Shown in pieces: positions 22,584 through 34,300 of a stretch of DNA of 64,000 bases. Numbering within the stretch: the stretch's first letter is position 1; each line of letters starts with the position of its first letter. The DNA comes from Phytoseiulus persimilis (lineage: Eukaryota > Arthropoda > Arachnida > Mesostigmata > Phytoseiidae). The stretch is from positions 9,306,775 through 9,370,774 of the forward strand of contig CM075104.1 in the NCBI GenBank assembly GCA_037576195.1. Reading direction: 5' to 3'. Position numbers and translations under genes: made by a program. Below the pieces are notes generated by a model that did not search any database, was not told the origin of the DNA, and saw only the letters and a list, made by a program, of their open reading frames with translations.

Positions 22584-23600
22584 CTAATTATTGCCTGCCA
22601 GCCAGCCTGGTTTCGTTCCGTACGTTGATCGATAGGTCTGCCGTTTTGAAAGCCGGGACGGAGTCGCGGCTGCCAAACTCCAAGTTCGTGAGAACTCGCG
22701 TAAGTCACCCGATGCCAATTGTCGGGTCGGCTCCGATCTGCAATTCATGAGTCTTTCGGTGCCCACGGCGGATGTCGTAACGAAGAGGCCGAAGCCGACA
22801 GCAAGACCAGGCGTCGGTGTCTTGCGGTACTCTAAACATTGTCGCAGTGAAACAAGATTCCGATGCGATAGCGAATGATTTATTGCTTCGTTCTGCCGCG
22901 GTCGGCGGATAACAAAACGGTGAGAGTCGCCAATGTGTGAAGACTCTGGGCTTCCGTTCTTCGCGGGAGTCACCGCGCGCCCAAGCCTGAAGGCTCCCAC
23001 GTGTGAAATGACTCTTCTAGCAAAGCTGATATGGACAAACGGGAGATTGAATCTGAAGCTTCCGCTCACGAAAGCTGGAAGGGAACTGATCGATAGCCTG
23101 CCATGGCGAAAAGAGACGTAGTCCAACGGAATAAATAGGAGAGCGATTGGAGAATCGAGATTGGACCCGACTGGGGGCGCGAACGGGATAGGGGTACGCG
23201 AGGGGGTAGACAATTCGTCTTCAAGTCCACTTTTCGGCCGGTTGGGATTGCGACGAAACGGGGACACATTGGAATCTGTGGACGGATGCTTCGTGGTCGA
23301 CTCAAAGCATCTTCTTACGAGATGCGTCGCCGAGCTGTCACTCCTCTTCAAGACGAGCAATCCACGTTTCCGCTGGGCGCCGTAAAAAATTCGATGAACG
23401 CCATTGAGAATACGACGACTGGGCACGAGACTGAACGTAGCCGGGCAGAGCCGGAAAAGGCATGACTGGATCCGAAATTCAAGAGGCCTCAGCGTGAGCT
23501 CGACGACAAGGGTGGAGTTTTGGATCGCGTGTGCATGTCGTACTTTTCTGACGTTGCAGCATGGCGGGTGATCTTTCAGGTGGGCACTGGTCGCTCTCAA
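22584..23600 (-). CDS. 338-codon open frame upstream of the STOX exons
   Basis: This is the longest open frame in the window. It lies on the STOX strand just before the first exon found. Within it a donor at about 22700 (GCATCGG then GTGACTTACG) would leave one base and join in phase with the winged-helix exon at 22503, so part of it could be STOX N-terminal coding. However, the translated sequence is rich in Arg, Ser and Pro, has no visible match to the Storkhead N-terminal region, and may be open because of base composition. Treat it as a candidate only. Confidence 0.25.
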   Translation of the reverse strand: MRATSAHLKDHPPCCNVRKVRHAHAIQNSTLVVELTLRPLEFRIQSCLFRLCPATFSLVPSRRILNGVHRIFYGAQRKRGLLVLKRSDSSATHLVRRCFESTTKHPSTDSNVSPFRRNPNRPKSGLEDELSTPSRTPIPFAPPVGSNLDSPIALLFIPLDYVSFRHGRLSISSLPAFVSGSFRFNLPFVHISFARRVISHVGAFRLGRAVTPAKNGSPESSHIGDSHRFVIRRPRQNEAINHSLSHRNLVSLRQCLEYRKTPTPGLAVGFGLFVTTSAVGTERLMNCRSEPTRQLASGDLREFSRTWSLAAATPSRLSKRQTYRSTYGTKPGWLAGNN

Positions 23601-26600
23601 GATCGGGTCAACCTGTATCCGTAAGTTCTAGCACCACTGGTTTGGGTTGTCTTGAGACGAACGGTGTTCGTTCCCGGTGCGTGTTCCGCCCGATCGCGTT
23701 TGCTCAGAAAAGCGGATGAATGCGCACTGATATATTAACGCTTGACCAACGTTTTCTTTAATTTGTTTTCTAAAAGAATGGCTGCCCTTGGAAACTCCAT
23801 CAGCGGTGCGGGTTTCTTTTTGTTGCGTTACCGTTGTTGGAAGTGCGCCGCAATCGATTATGACGCGCTTCGCAAAGTTTCAGTCTGAGCAAGCATCTTC
23901 CCGCGGACGCTGCTATCAGTGTTCTAAATTCGGAGGAAAACCGATATTTACGAAGCCTGTCAGCGGCAGCATTTCGTTCCGCTCCCGACCAGCAGACAAT
24001 CCACGATTCAGAACCCGACGGTTCATTGCCACAGAAGTTTTCCAGGTTGAGATCATGGCTGATGAGTTCACGGGACGAGGAGACCGAAGTAGCAAAGCTT
24101 GCGTTTACCAGAACGGAAGGGTGAAGATAATCCTCTGACCCTACAAACCGTTTGTTGAAAATTTCCCAGGCTCCTCTCCATCTTCCTCACTTTCATTCGT
24201 CTTTCTGTTTCTGTTGTTACCGCCACGGAAGTCCGGCTTCGGAAACGTCTTAGCGACTTTCTTCCAAGAACGGGAAAACCCCGCCCGCAATCGAAAAACG
24301 TCGGAGACAAACGGGACTCGTTTCCAACGGGCCCATCTGGCTCCTTGTTGTTCTGGTCAAGCGGTTTCATATTTCCTAGCCTCCTGCAGCTTCGGCGAAC
24401 CTCAAAGATCAGTGTTGGTTACGACAGCGACTTTGATGGATGGATGAGCGTCTTTGTGGATGCGCGATCGATTCATCGATCGAACTCGCTTCCGATGCGA
24501 GTGGGCTAGATGCGGAATGGATCATGGTCGTCGAGTATAATCGAAGATGATCGTATCAGCTGTGGCCCGCGAGCGCTGATCTGGTTTGATGGCGTTATCA
24601 GGACACAAGAAGAAGCTGACAAGCATCACGTGTTCCGTGGCTTCTGGAATCAAGATTACCGCGGGAAGGTGTTTCGCACCGACCGGCCGCCAACGCCTCA
24701 GAGAGATTCCATCACGTTCTGACTACCGGTTAAAGAGCTGCGCATCTGAACTGGACCAAGTGATTGAACAAGGGGTCAGCCCAATTGTCGACTGGAGGAA
24801 GCGCCACAATGCGGGTGGCACTTGTGTTGTCCGATGGTATCGTCGTCGTCGTCGTCGTTGGTCTCACTATGCAAACATGACGCAACCATCCAACACGGTT
24901 TTGTCACCGCCACAACAACCGCAAAGACAGAGACATCTGAATGAATTTCAATAGGGGCCTCTGTTCGTCCGACGAGGTATAAATCCATCGATCTGTCCAC
25001 GTCTGTTTATTCCTCGGTCGCTGCATCCAGCGTGAGGGGATGTCTGGCAGTTGTTGTTCGCTCAGCCAGTGACTGCCTGTCGACGCAAGACTCAATTTCC
25101 AGCAAGCAACAAGCCGAGCGTCCGAGCAGATTGACGGACGACATTTGCTGCGATGAATAGCATTCGTCGTGTGAGAGAGAGAAATCTAAACGGATGGCTC
25201 TTCCGGTCGGGTCAGAGGTGGAACATCTTCAAGAGCGACCTCAATGAGCTACTCAATGCGGCAATCGTACATTCTATTGTTCTCGGCTACGCACACGATC
25301 CATCGGTCAGTCAGTCGTTCATTCATCGCGAGAAATATCACTAATCCATCGACATGAAGCCACCCAGGGCTGCTCCTCATCGCTGACTTCGCGTACCAAG
25401 AGTCGCAAACAAAGCGATGGCGGAGCAACTGTTATAAATATCGTACCACCATGGGTAACGAAAGTACCATGGTGCTTCGGTTCGGCACTTTGCACCGGAA
25501 ATTTACTCCCTCGAACAGTTTTTTCCCTTTTTTCGCCGTTGTTGTGGCTCGTGAGTCGCAGACGTCCCGCATTCTGACGAACAATAGCGAATTATCGCAT
25601 TGCATACAGAGCTCTCATCTTTCCGTCCGAAACCGATTAGTAGTTCGCTTTTTAGAAGCAATGAACTCCTTTTTTGTGCTGACGGAGAATTCAATTAGAT
25701 TCGTGTTTTTTTTTTTTGTGCACGGTCCTGTGCTCCGGCTCGGGTCCAATGGAGCTGACGGAGTTCGTTTGCACTTCTTTCGATTTTTTTCGCAGCGACA
25801 GCAAGAGCTTGCCGCATTTCAATAGTTTCTGTCTCGGGAACGATACCTCCTCTTCTCCATTGTGACGTGGACGGCGTTTGGGCATTTGCGGTCGCCCTGC
25901 TAATGATTCTCTTCAGACGCGCACTATGAACACAGTCGTCTCGAGACTCTACCTCGAAGTCTCAGATTTGCTAGAATGGTTATGAGTGTGACTTTCTATT
26001 CAGCTTCGGCTGAACTGAAGCAAAACCACTGACGCAGACCGCGCGACGAGTGCTCTGAACCGAGTCGGTTCGAGCGACGGGCAAACTGAGAGTACTTTGA
26101 GACGATGCGTGGTGCACGATTGAGGTCTCAGGTTGTTGGGAGTGGTCCGTTAAACACGACGGCAGTGTTGTCTGGGGCCGCTGGTCTCAAAATTGAAATA
26201 TTTTGATGCACCGCCAAGCGGCCCCGAGTCCTGTGCGCTGATGTCTGGATGTGACGTGATACTTCCTGCGTCGACGACACAAAGGAAAAGCTGCAGGCGT
26301 CAAAGTGATCAACTTGTACGGCGTTTTTCTTCCCTGAGTACGTAGCGCCACAACAGGCCGCGTGGCAAAGAATCGGTGCTGCTTCCTTTTTTGTGGTCTG
26401 ATTCCGGCCAGCTCCCCTGTTTTCACATTCAGCGAATTTCATAATTTTTGAGTGTCGCAATCAGCATTATCAAATCGAGCCCGTTTATTCATCGAAACAC
26501 TCCGAATATTCCGGCTCTGTACGGCATTCGCTTCACCCGCACTTCTCAGACCAGCGAGTAAGATAACGTGGATAACGCGGTCAGCACCATAGGCGCGGAT

Positions 26601-27208
26601 GGGCGAGGACTTGCGTGCTTCCTCGAGCGGGAGATTGGAGCATGAACCGCAGGAACTCTGGTCGAATGCGTGGCTACGTCCCTAAACACCGAATCTGCGA
26701 CGACGCGGAGCGAGTTCAACCCGTCATCCTCAAATGAATGTCTCCGATTAGTGGGAATGAGATTGGCGTCGCTCACAGCGTTCCTCACGCTCAGGCCCAA
26801 GGGTGCCTGATGCGCTTTTGAAGGTTCCACAAAGACGCACCATCGGACAAAAAGCTGGCGGGAGTGATGCGCATCGGAAGGAAACGTATCGGGAAGATGC
26901 GTGATCAACTGTCAAGACGACTCATCCTCTCCTACAACTTCTACAATTATTTCTCATGACGACACGGCCGCCACCATCGCTGCGCCGCATCCATGACGCT
27001 TGACTGACCCAAGTGTACAAGACATCACCACATCGTCGGAATCCATGTGCCGATAAGGGAAATTATCATTTTGGCAGCGACGTAACCGACCACAGCATGA
27101 ATCGGCTGGACAATGTCCGGATTAGCGGAACTCCCCGCGGCGGGAAGAATCGTCTTTCTAAGATACGATGAGGAGCTCGGATTTCAATGAACATTCACTG
27201 TGAAATGT
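23601..27208. other. No confident gene; STOX upstream region
   Basis: Expected to hold the STOX promoter and first exon(s), which I could not pick out. Minus frames at 26128-26460 and 26546-26908 and a plus frame at 25451-25825 are open but unremarkable. A short GTC triplet run occurs at about 24840-24857, and an 8-bp inverted repeat (CACCATGG...CCATGGTG) lies near 25448-25475. Confidence 0.35.
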
Positions 27209-27384
27209 TTAGCATTCATTGTGGTTGGCGGAAACACTTCCGCAGTCCGCGATGCTTCTGAATTCCGCAACGGGAATCGGGCCCAAATCCGAGCAGATGC
27301 ACTGTTCTTTCTCACAGTATTCTGCTGAGCCTTCGTTGACCAAAGAGAAATTATTCGTCGCGTTGCAATCAGGGAAGGCGTTCA
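27209..27384 (-). CDS. Terminal exon of a cysteine-rich, probably secreted protein
   Basis: From an acceptor ACAAACAG the exon reads NAFPDCNATNNFSLVNEGSA, EYCEKEQCICSDLGPIPVAE, FRSIADCGSVSANHNEC and ends TAA at 27209. Six cysteines in 57 residues, including a CEKEQCIC cluster, and an N-glycosylation site (NFS) suggest a disulphide-bonded extracellular domain such as a small inhibitor or venom/saliva-type fold. The exon begins with two bases that complete a codon from upstream. The preceding exon, which should carry a signal peptide, was not found between 27400 and 27700. The plus strand is also open here, which lowers confidence. Confidence 0.35.
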
Positions 27385-27869
27385 CTGTTTGTGGGCGTCG
27401 CTGGTTCTCAGATTCCTCTCGATAATAGTGGGATTTTCTTCTTGGGAAAAATAAACAAGCGACTGCCGGGACGTAGTGGTCATCTTCAGTTTTCTGGCAA
27501 AGTATTTTTCTCCTCTGCTGTTCGCCAGATCTGGAGCCGATACACACGCTCCGGTCTTCTCGAGTATAAATTTCTCGAGCCTCGAGACTGATAGCAAACG
27601 AATTTTCCCTGCGCTTCGAAAGTCGGAGGTTTGAGTGCCCATCCACCCTCTCAATCGAGTGATCGATGAGGACACCAAACAGACGATTTTCACCGATGGG
27701 AGAGAGGACGCCAGTCAGTCTGAATACTCGCGTGGGGCTCTCTCACATCTGCCAAGAACAAGACACGCGGGCACCGGGGCCATTGCCACGCTTTTCCACC
27801 GTACGACCACGAGGAAATCGAACCCTACAGAGACCTCAACTTTATCGATCTTGTTCTCATCTGACGGAA

Positions 27870-28348
27870 ATGCTTTGTCTGCTCTTGATGGCGTTATCGC
27901 TTCTACCGGCGTATGTGCATGCGCGGTCGCATCAACCGTGCCAACGGAATCCAAGAAGATGCTGACGCATTCATCATGCTGGCCAAGTACCGGGACTCGG
28001 ACGTACAAACCGAACAGCAAACAAACACCATTAACTCGGGGGCCATTAATCAGACAGTACTATCAATTCATTCAGATTGGAGCCCGCATTGGCGCGAGGA
28101 TCCAGTACCAGCAGCATCCGGAGGGGTACCGGCGGCAACCGTTGCTCGCAGAGAAGACAATGCCATCCAATTGGCTGACAGCGTGTTTCTTCTCCGATTC
28201 TCCAACTCGGAACCGCGCGGTAAAGGTTGAACACCGACAGCTCCGCAACCGATGGAGGAAGCCAGAGGAAACGCACGGAAAAGTGAAAGGAAAAGAGGGA
28301 CAAGTGCGTTCGTTGTCCGGCATAGCTGCTCGGCTGTCGCCAAATTGA
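27870..28348 (+). CDS. Candidate secreted peptide precursor
   Basis: Exon 1, 27870-27925, encodes MLCLLLMALSLLPAYVHAR, a strong signal peptide with an AxA-type cleavage site. Exon 2, 28054-28348, starts after TTAATCAG and continues in phase with QYYQFIQIGARIGARIQYQQ, HPEGYRRQPLLAEK and a basic tail, to a stop at 28346-28348, for 116 residues in all. The donor (GCGCG then GTCGCA) is poor; a second phase-equivalent donor lies a few codons later. The dibasic RR site suggests processing like a neuropeptide or hormone precursor, but no peptide family is recognised. Without splicing, the first frame ends after about 30 residues. Confidence 0.35.
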
Positions 28349-31300
28349 GACGAATTCGTCTCTTGCACAATATGCGCAACGATTCCTTTCAGTGCTCCGT
28401 ATCGTTTAACAACGGCCCTTCATACAATTCTTTTTTTCTCGCCTGCTGCTACACGGTGATTGCTTGTTTCCGTTAAAAGTCTTAACTCCTACCCTCGGAG
28501 CCACAACGGGTTTGTGAACGGTCAGTCTACGGACGGACCGGCCCGCCTCGGAGACAACGGTGTGGCGTCTTGCGCTCGCGCGCACCGAAGAAAAGATTTC
28601 GAGAAGGGCAGCAGAAAGACTTCTGATGATGCTCGCTCGAAGAAGACGGGGTCATTTCAAAGTTGTGAACTTGGAGCGGTCGACCGTCTGTGACTTCTCG
28701 GAGCTCGCCGTGATTCTCTGTTTTTATCCGGAGCAGCGCAATGATCAACGCCCTGAACTGTGGAAGCGTCAGATTCAGGAGCTGTCCGCCGAACTTTTCC
28801 GGTGGAGGACCCGTCTCCGTTTCGCCCTTTGGGAATTCCAACCCGCTTTTGCAGCCGATCTGAGTATTATGCTCCGCTCACCGACGAGACAGGATCTGTC
28901 CCGAGTGGAGACTCCCGCGGTGGGGAGCGATTGGAAAATTGGGGAGAGTAGCTGGATCGATGTCGCTGAGGATCGACAATCCATGATCGGACCAGAAACG
29001 GACGAACCGGGAAACCAGGGAGAAACAGAATCAACTCATGGCGGTTTATTTCCCGCCAAACTTCTCAGAAGCAATACCCACGGCTCGTGAGCCACTCCTC
29101 CGTAATAAAAGCCTAGTGAGAGATAGTGCTTCTGGACGCTGTTTTGTATTAAGCCCGTCAACCCGTCCACTTGGCTGACGGGGCTCCCTGACTGACCACG
29201 AACATCCTTCACCGAGTTAGTTTGTCCAGATTCTCGATGTGGCACGCCCAGTTTTCATCGATACGGCACCGACACTTCCTGCAGCGCGTCTACACACCGA
29301 AGACCAGTTTGTTAATGAGCCTCGAAGGCGAAATCACCGATATCTTCCATGAAATCATCTGGGTGATTAGATCGGTCCATCATTCCTGATACTGTGTTGC
29401 GCGATGCGTAATCGATGTCTCTTGCGGGTACCCTAATGCCTCGCGGGGGATTGACTTTTCCACAAGGCTCTTGTGGGGAGAAGTTCTTGTTGAGCATGGG
29501 GCCTATCAGGAACAAAGGGTCCCTAGTCCGCAGAACTTCAGAACAATGTTGAAAATTGACGTTGAACTAGTTCGTTCAACCAATTCTTCGGCTCGCGTAG
29601 TTATCTCCCGCTCCACCTTTGAGTTTCTGTTCGACGAGTGAATCAGCAGAAGCTCCAGAAACTCTTAACATCCCTCTATTCACTGTGGGTCTGAACCCAC
29701 GGTCATTAACCACCGGGCCGTCCAACTTCGCCCAGTTATGCGTGTTAAGTGGCCCGTTTGTAAAGTGACGGAGACAAGAAAGCTCTTAGTCGTTGTTTCG
29801 GTAGATCGGTATCGGTTCCGCCGCAGAACTCATTCTCTGTAGGAGTCCTTCTCGTTCTTCTGTCGGTCCTTAGGACAGTCAGGCAGTCTGCTCAAGAAAA
29901 TTTTCTCGTTAACTTAATTACGAGGCCTTTCGCAACACTGTGAACAGGAAACAGGGAGCTCGAGTAACTGTCCAAGCCAGGGAGCGTTCAGAGAGTCCAA
30001 CTGACAAACAGACAGAGCCGGCTGATTGTCACAACGTTCCGGGTGGAATCTCGGCCCACGTCAGAAGATCGTTCGCTCGCTCATCTGACACCCGCATCGA
30101 GACAGGCACCACCCGCTTCTCTGCTGGTTCTTGACTGAATAGCCGACCGTCGGGCTCATGGGCAACTCCATCGGTCAGACAGACGCTCTGTCAGTCCCTC
30201 GCTCAGCACTCAACATTTATGGCGCTCACATTATTTACTCTGGTAGCGCCAGGCCGATGTGGCACTGTTCTGGTTCCTTTCTGCGTCAATCCAAAGTGCC
30301 GAGGCCCCGATTGGGCTCTGATTAAGCTAGTCCGTGGCATTAGATCCAGTGGCGGGTCAGGCTCCACGAAAATATCGGGAACGTGAAAACACGACGTCTT
30401 CAAATCGAACGCGAGGATCATCCGTAATCTTTACGGGTCTTCGAAGTAACAAGATGGCCGCGAAAGCACAAAAGGGATGAATCGCTTGTGACATGGCGTC
30501 GCGAAGATCGAGCTTCGATACTAAGTGGGAGTTTCCGATATCCTGTCCAGCCGATCGTGGATGACGACAGCGATAACGATGACGCGGACGGAAGCTCAAA
30601 AGCATGCAAATCGATGTCGTTGTTTTTTTGTTCTGTTCGATGCGTTCCGTTCTTGTCAATGGTGCAACTGTGGTGCTCTAGTGAATACTCTTTGGGTTCG
30701 CTCGAGCCACGGAGGCAGCTGATGCGTTGTCATCGGTCGGGTCGTTGACGATAAGCAAGGGCAATATCTGAAATCATTCGCTCCTGGTCCTCACGCAACT
30801 GAATGGAGACTCCTTGTTTACCCATCCAGAAGTTCGACGTGAGCAGGGAGACCGAGGACACCGTGCGCTGCGGGAGCCGTTTTCCCCGAGGCTGGAGGGT
30901 CATAGTCTCAAAATCAACATAATCTGCTGATGATTTTGTTTCGGATTCCGTTCAGGTCGCGTCCCAAACCCTTGGACGGTCACAAGGGCGGGCAGCCAGC
31001 CAGGTCCGGTGCTCGCATCTTCTAGTTCAGATTGCATCTCGTCAGAAGTCTAAGCGTCGCATCGTTTTTGAGCACTAGCAGCGCGGGTCTGTTGCGTTAT
31101 CACGTTTTCCTTAATACTTCACTGACTTGTCAACGGAATGATCTAAGACAGCTGTGTGTCTGTACTAGCGCGTGTGCCTTCGTGTGTTTGCGCGACTATC
31201 TACGTCCGCGGCCTCTGACTGGAGCAAAGCTGACATATGTGTTAGAAAAAAAAACGAGGCCGCAGTCGCCAGCGTCCCGCTCAAAGTGAGAAGAAGTGCC

Positions 31301-34300
31301 AAAACAACAGGAGCAGGCGACGACGAAGACCGGCACGAAAAGGAAGCAGCAGGAGGAGAGAAGCGAGGAAAAGGTGACCGCAGGCTCGCGGGACAATGTC
31401 TGGCGGTCCGGTTAGCGACCTCGACGATTGTGAATCGACTTCAGCCCTATTAGCTCTGTGTTGATGACGCGCGGAGTTCACCGCTCAACGTCGCCCAGGG
31501 AAACGAGTCACCGAACCTCCGTGATCGGTCCAACTATACTCTGATGATCTGCAAAAAAGTCGAAACGCCTCCCCGTGAGCATTTTCTCAAGGGCCGCTCA
31601 ATGGCTCATCATCCTCCGTTGATGATCGATCGTTGAGGCTGAGTTCGCCGGCGACAACTTCGCGCGCCGGAATTCGGTAGAAACCGACGACTCTCCTCCC
31701 TCCTGGATGCGGAGAACTCCTCTCCGTCAGACATTCGAAAGGAACTGGATGAGCGGAACCCGTTCCCCGCGATCTCGGTCCTGAGCACAGGATCTTCGGG
31801 TCCTGAATCGACGCGCACCTTTCTTGAGTTTTTCCTCGATGCTGTTCCATTCAACCTGTCCACTAAGGCGAAATGAAGAAGGCGTTCGGAAACATGGAAC
31901 ACTTCGGTGCTGGCCCTGAGCTCTTCGTGCGTTTTGGGACAGGTGCGAGTTTCTAGCGGAACCCACGCAAACCTACACCACACGAAAACCGCAGCCGAGA
32001 GACCACGCTCCACTTGACCAGCAAGGCACACGGACTTCAATGCGTAAAAGAAGAGAACCAAATCTGATCTACTTCGAGCAGCGCGATCGAGCAGAAATCG
32101 AGCGCTCGTGACATTGCGAAATCTCGGTATTTTCTCCGGATGCGTCACAGTCCAGTTCACCGAAGCGTATTCCCGTTCAAACGAGCCCCCTTTCGGTCTC
32201 AGTCTTTTTTCCGAGCCGCGGAGCAGATGCGACTCGATCGGAAAACTGAGGCTGAGCACAGAGCGTTGCTCCGCGGAGCTCCAACAGTCCGGCACGATAG
32301 GAGTCGTGGTCAGGTTTTAACGCATTCCAACGTTTACATGCATCTCAATGTTTTGGCTATTTTCTGTGGAATCTTCTCAAGACACACCTGTTTCTTGAAC
32401 TGCGTCTTCTTATTTTTAGTTGGCCTACCCCTCAATGTCTTCTTTGTAGCGCCGCGTTTTCCGCAGTGTAAGACAAGAACTCCCGGCTATTGTCACATTT
32501 AATATCGCGACAAAATTGTCTACGTTCCGTGAACAACCCAGTTATGCTTAAATGCTCCGCGTTCATTTATGCAACTTGATTTTTCCTCCGAGGAAGCGCG
32601 CTCGTTCAAACACAATGCTCTGCTCCGCTTGATAAGCCATTATCCGACAAATGAGACAGATATAGAGCGTTGCACTCCGGTTTGGCTGCTTCTGGGTGGC
32701 GCAGCCAAACTCGAGAGCAGATGGACATTGCGGATCAACAGACTCTTTCGCCGCATCTTCCTGAATCTGAAAGCAAACAGAAGAGGGGGCGCCTGAGAAC
32801 TTCCTGCTCTCATCGTGAACCATTCTGAAAGTCGCGTTCGCTGGGAATTCATCCGTTCAAGGGGAGGGGCGATGCTCGGTACGGTTTTTTTCTCGACTGA
32901 GCACAATTTCTTCTCTCAAGTCAAATTGGATCCGTTCCATGTCAACGATCATCTCGCTCCTTCCATCATGATCGGGTTTTCCAAAATGCTACGCTATTTA
33001 AGGGGAAATTCATCGCAACGCTTCAATTTCTATGGTTCCGATTCTCCAAATCCGATCAGCTCATCATCAGGAACGTTCGATTCTGGCCACGAGAGTTAGA
33101 CTCGATTACGTGGGATCTCTCAACAGCCGTTCGTGATTATGTTTTCTCTGATATGTTAATCAAATTCAGAGCCCGATTGATCCTCATACCACAGGCCACA
33201 AGCATTAACCCAGAGGGAGGGCTCCCTCGCTGAGATTTCCAGCCATACAGCCGGAATCTCCGATGGAGATGACAGTCAAAAGGAATCCTGACATCGGCCC
33301 CCACTTGCACAGCCGCATGTCCAAGCTTTCAGGAGCGGAATCTTCTATCGACTCCAAAATTCTCCTAAGCACGCTCTGCAGCGCAGCAATCACTCCAGCC
33401 AGGAATGTTCCACAGGTTCTAGAAACCGAGGTGAAAAATAACCACGATCCTGCGAACAGGATGTTTTCAGTCAGATTGTTGAGTCAGCCAAGCCGAATGA
33501 GTTATCACCTCTTAAAATCGGCTACAAGTGATTTTTTTTAGCGCCGTCCCTCGCGCCCAAAACGAAGTCAAGCAGGAGATTACTTCATCGCGGTCGCCAC
33601 GGCTGATTCGAGCTTCGACTTCATTGCACACCTAGAGACCCTCAGCGTCGCCGTAATAAAGATCAGTGCTGTTCCACAGTTATGAGTGGCGCGTCGACCG
33701 TTATTCCGCTCCCAGAACGAAAGTCGTTAGAAGCTTGTGGTGTGTGCCGTACGAGGCGAAAGCTCAAGTCGCGGACACGCGTTTAGGACCGAAAGTTGAC
33801 GGAGTGTGGCTATGCGAAGGCCCCGAAAACCGATACGGTTTTGTGTCAGCTCCATTGAGTTCCATCAATTGGGACGAGAGTTTCGGAAGTGCCAGGTATT
33901 TCTATGAGGTGCGACAGAATCCGCATCACCGGTCGTTGATGTTCGAAAATCCGCTCGCTAGGTGCCCGTCAGAAGTAATCCAGCTCTTCCGACAACTCCT
34001 CAGCTTTGATCGAGTTTCCCGCCGTAAGACAGAAAACCCGAGGAGAAAAAAGCGCAAGCTGATGAAGTCTAGAATGTTACAGAAACGACCCTGAGAGGCA
34101 CTGGAGCGTTCACTGTTCCGACGGTTTCCGATCGCCGCTATGTCGATGAGCACTCCGATAATCAGAAGCATCTTCCAACTCTGACTCATCCAACATTCAG
34201 CCGTCGCGAGAATTGCTGTCATCTTCCAGCCGCTGAGTGATTCAGGGTTCTCGTCGGAGTGGCCGGAACCGCTGTGATCGTGCGGATAGCTGGATTCTGG

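Noticed and set aside
25448..25475. Inverted repeat CACCATGG...CCATGGTG
   Set aside because: Eight-base arms of this kind are common by chance and nothing else is associated.
29680..29760. tRNA-like T-arm (GTGGGTTCAGACCCAC on the minus strand)
   Set aside because: The flanks do not form a matching acceptor stem or anticodon arm; the motif alone is a short palindrome.
31609..32295. 228-codon minus-strand frame
   Set aside because: Arg/Ser-rich, no domain, no ATG-linked context; a few frames of this length are expected by chance in 64 kb.
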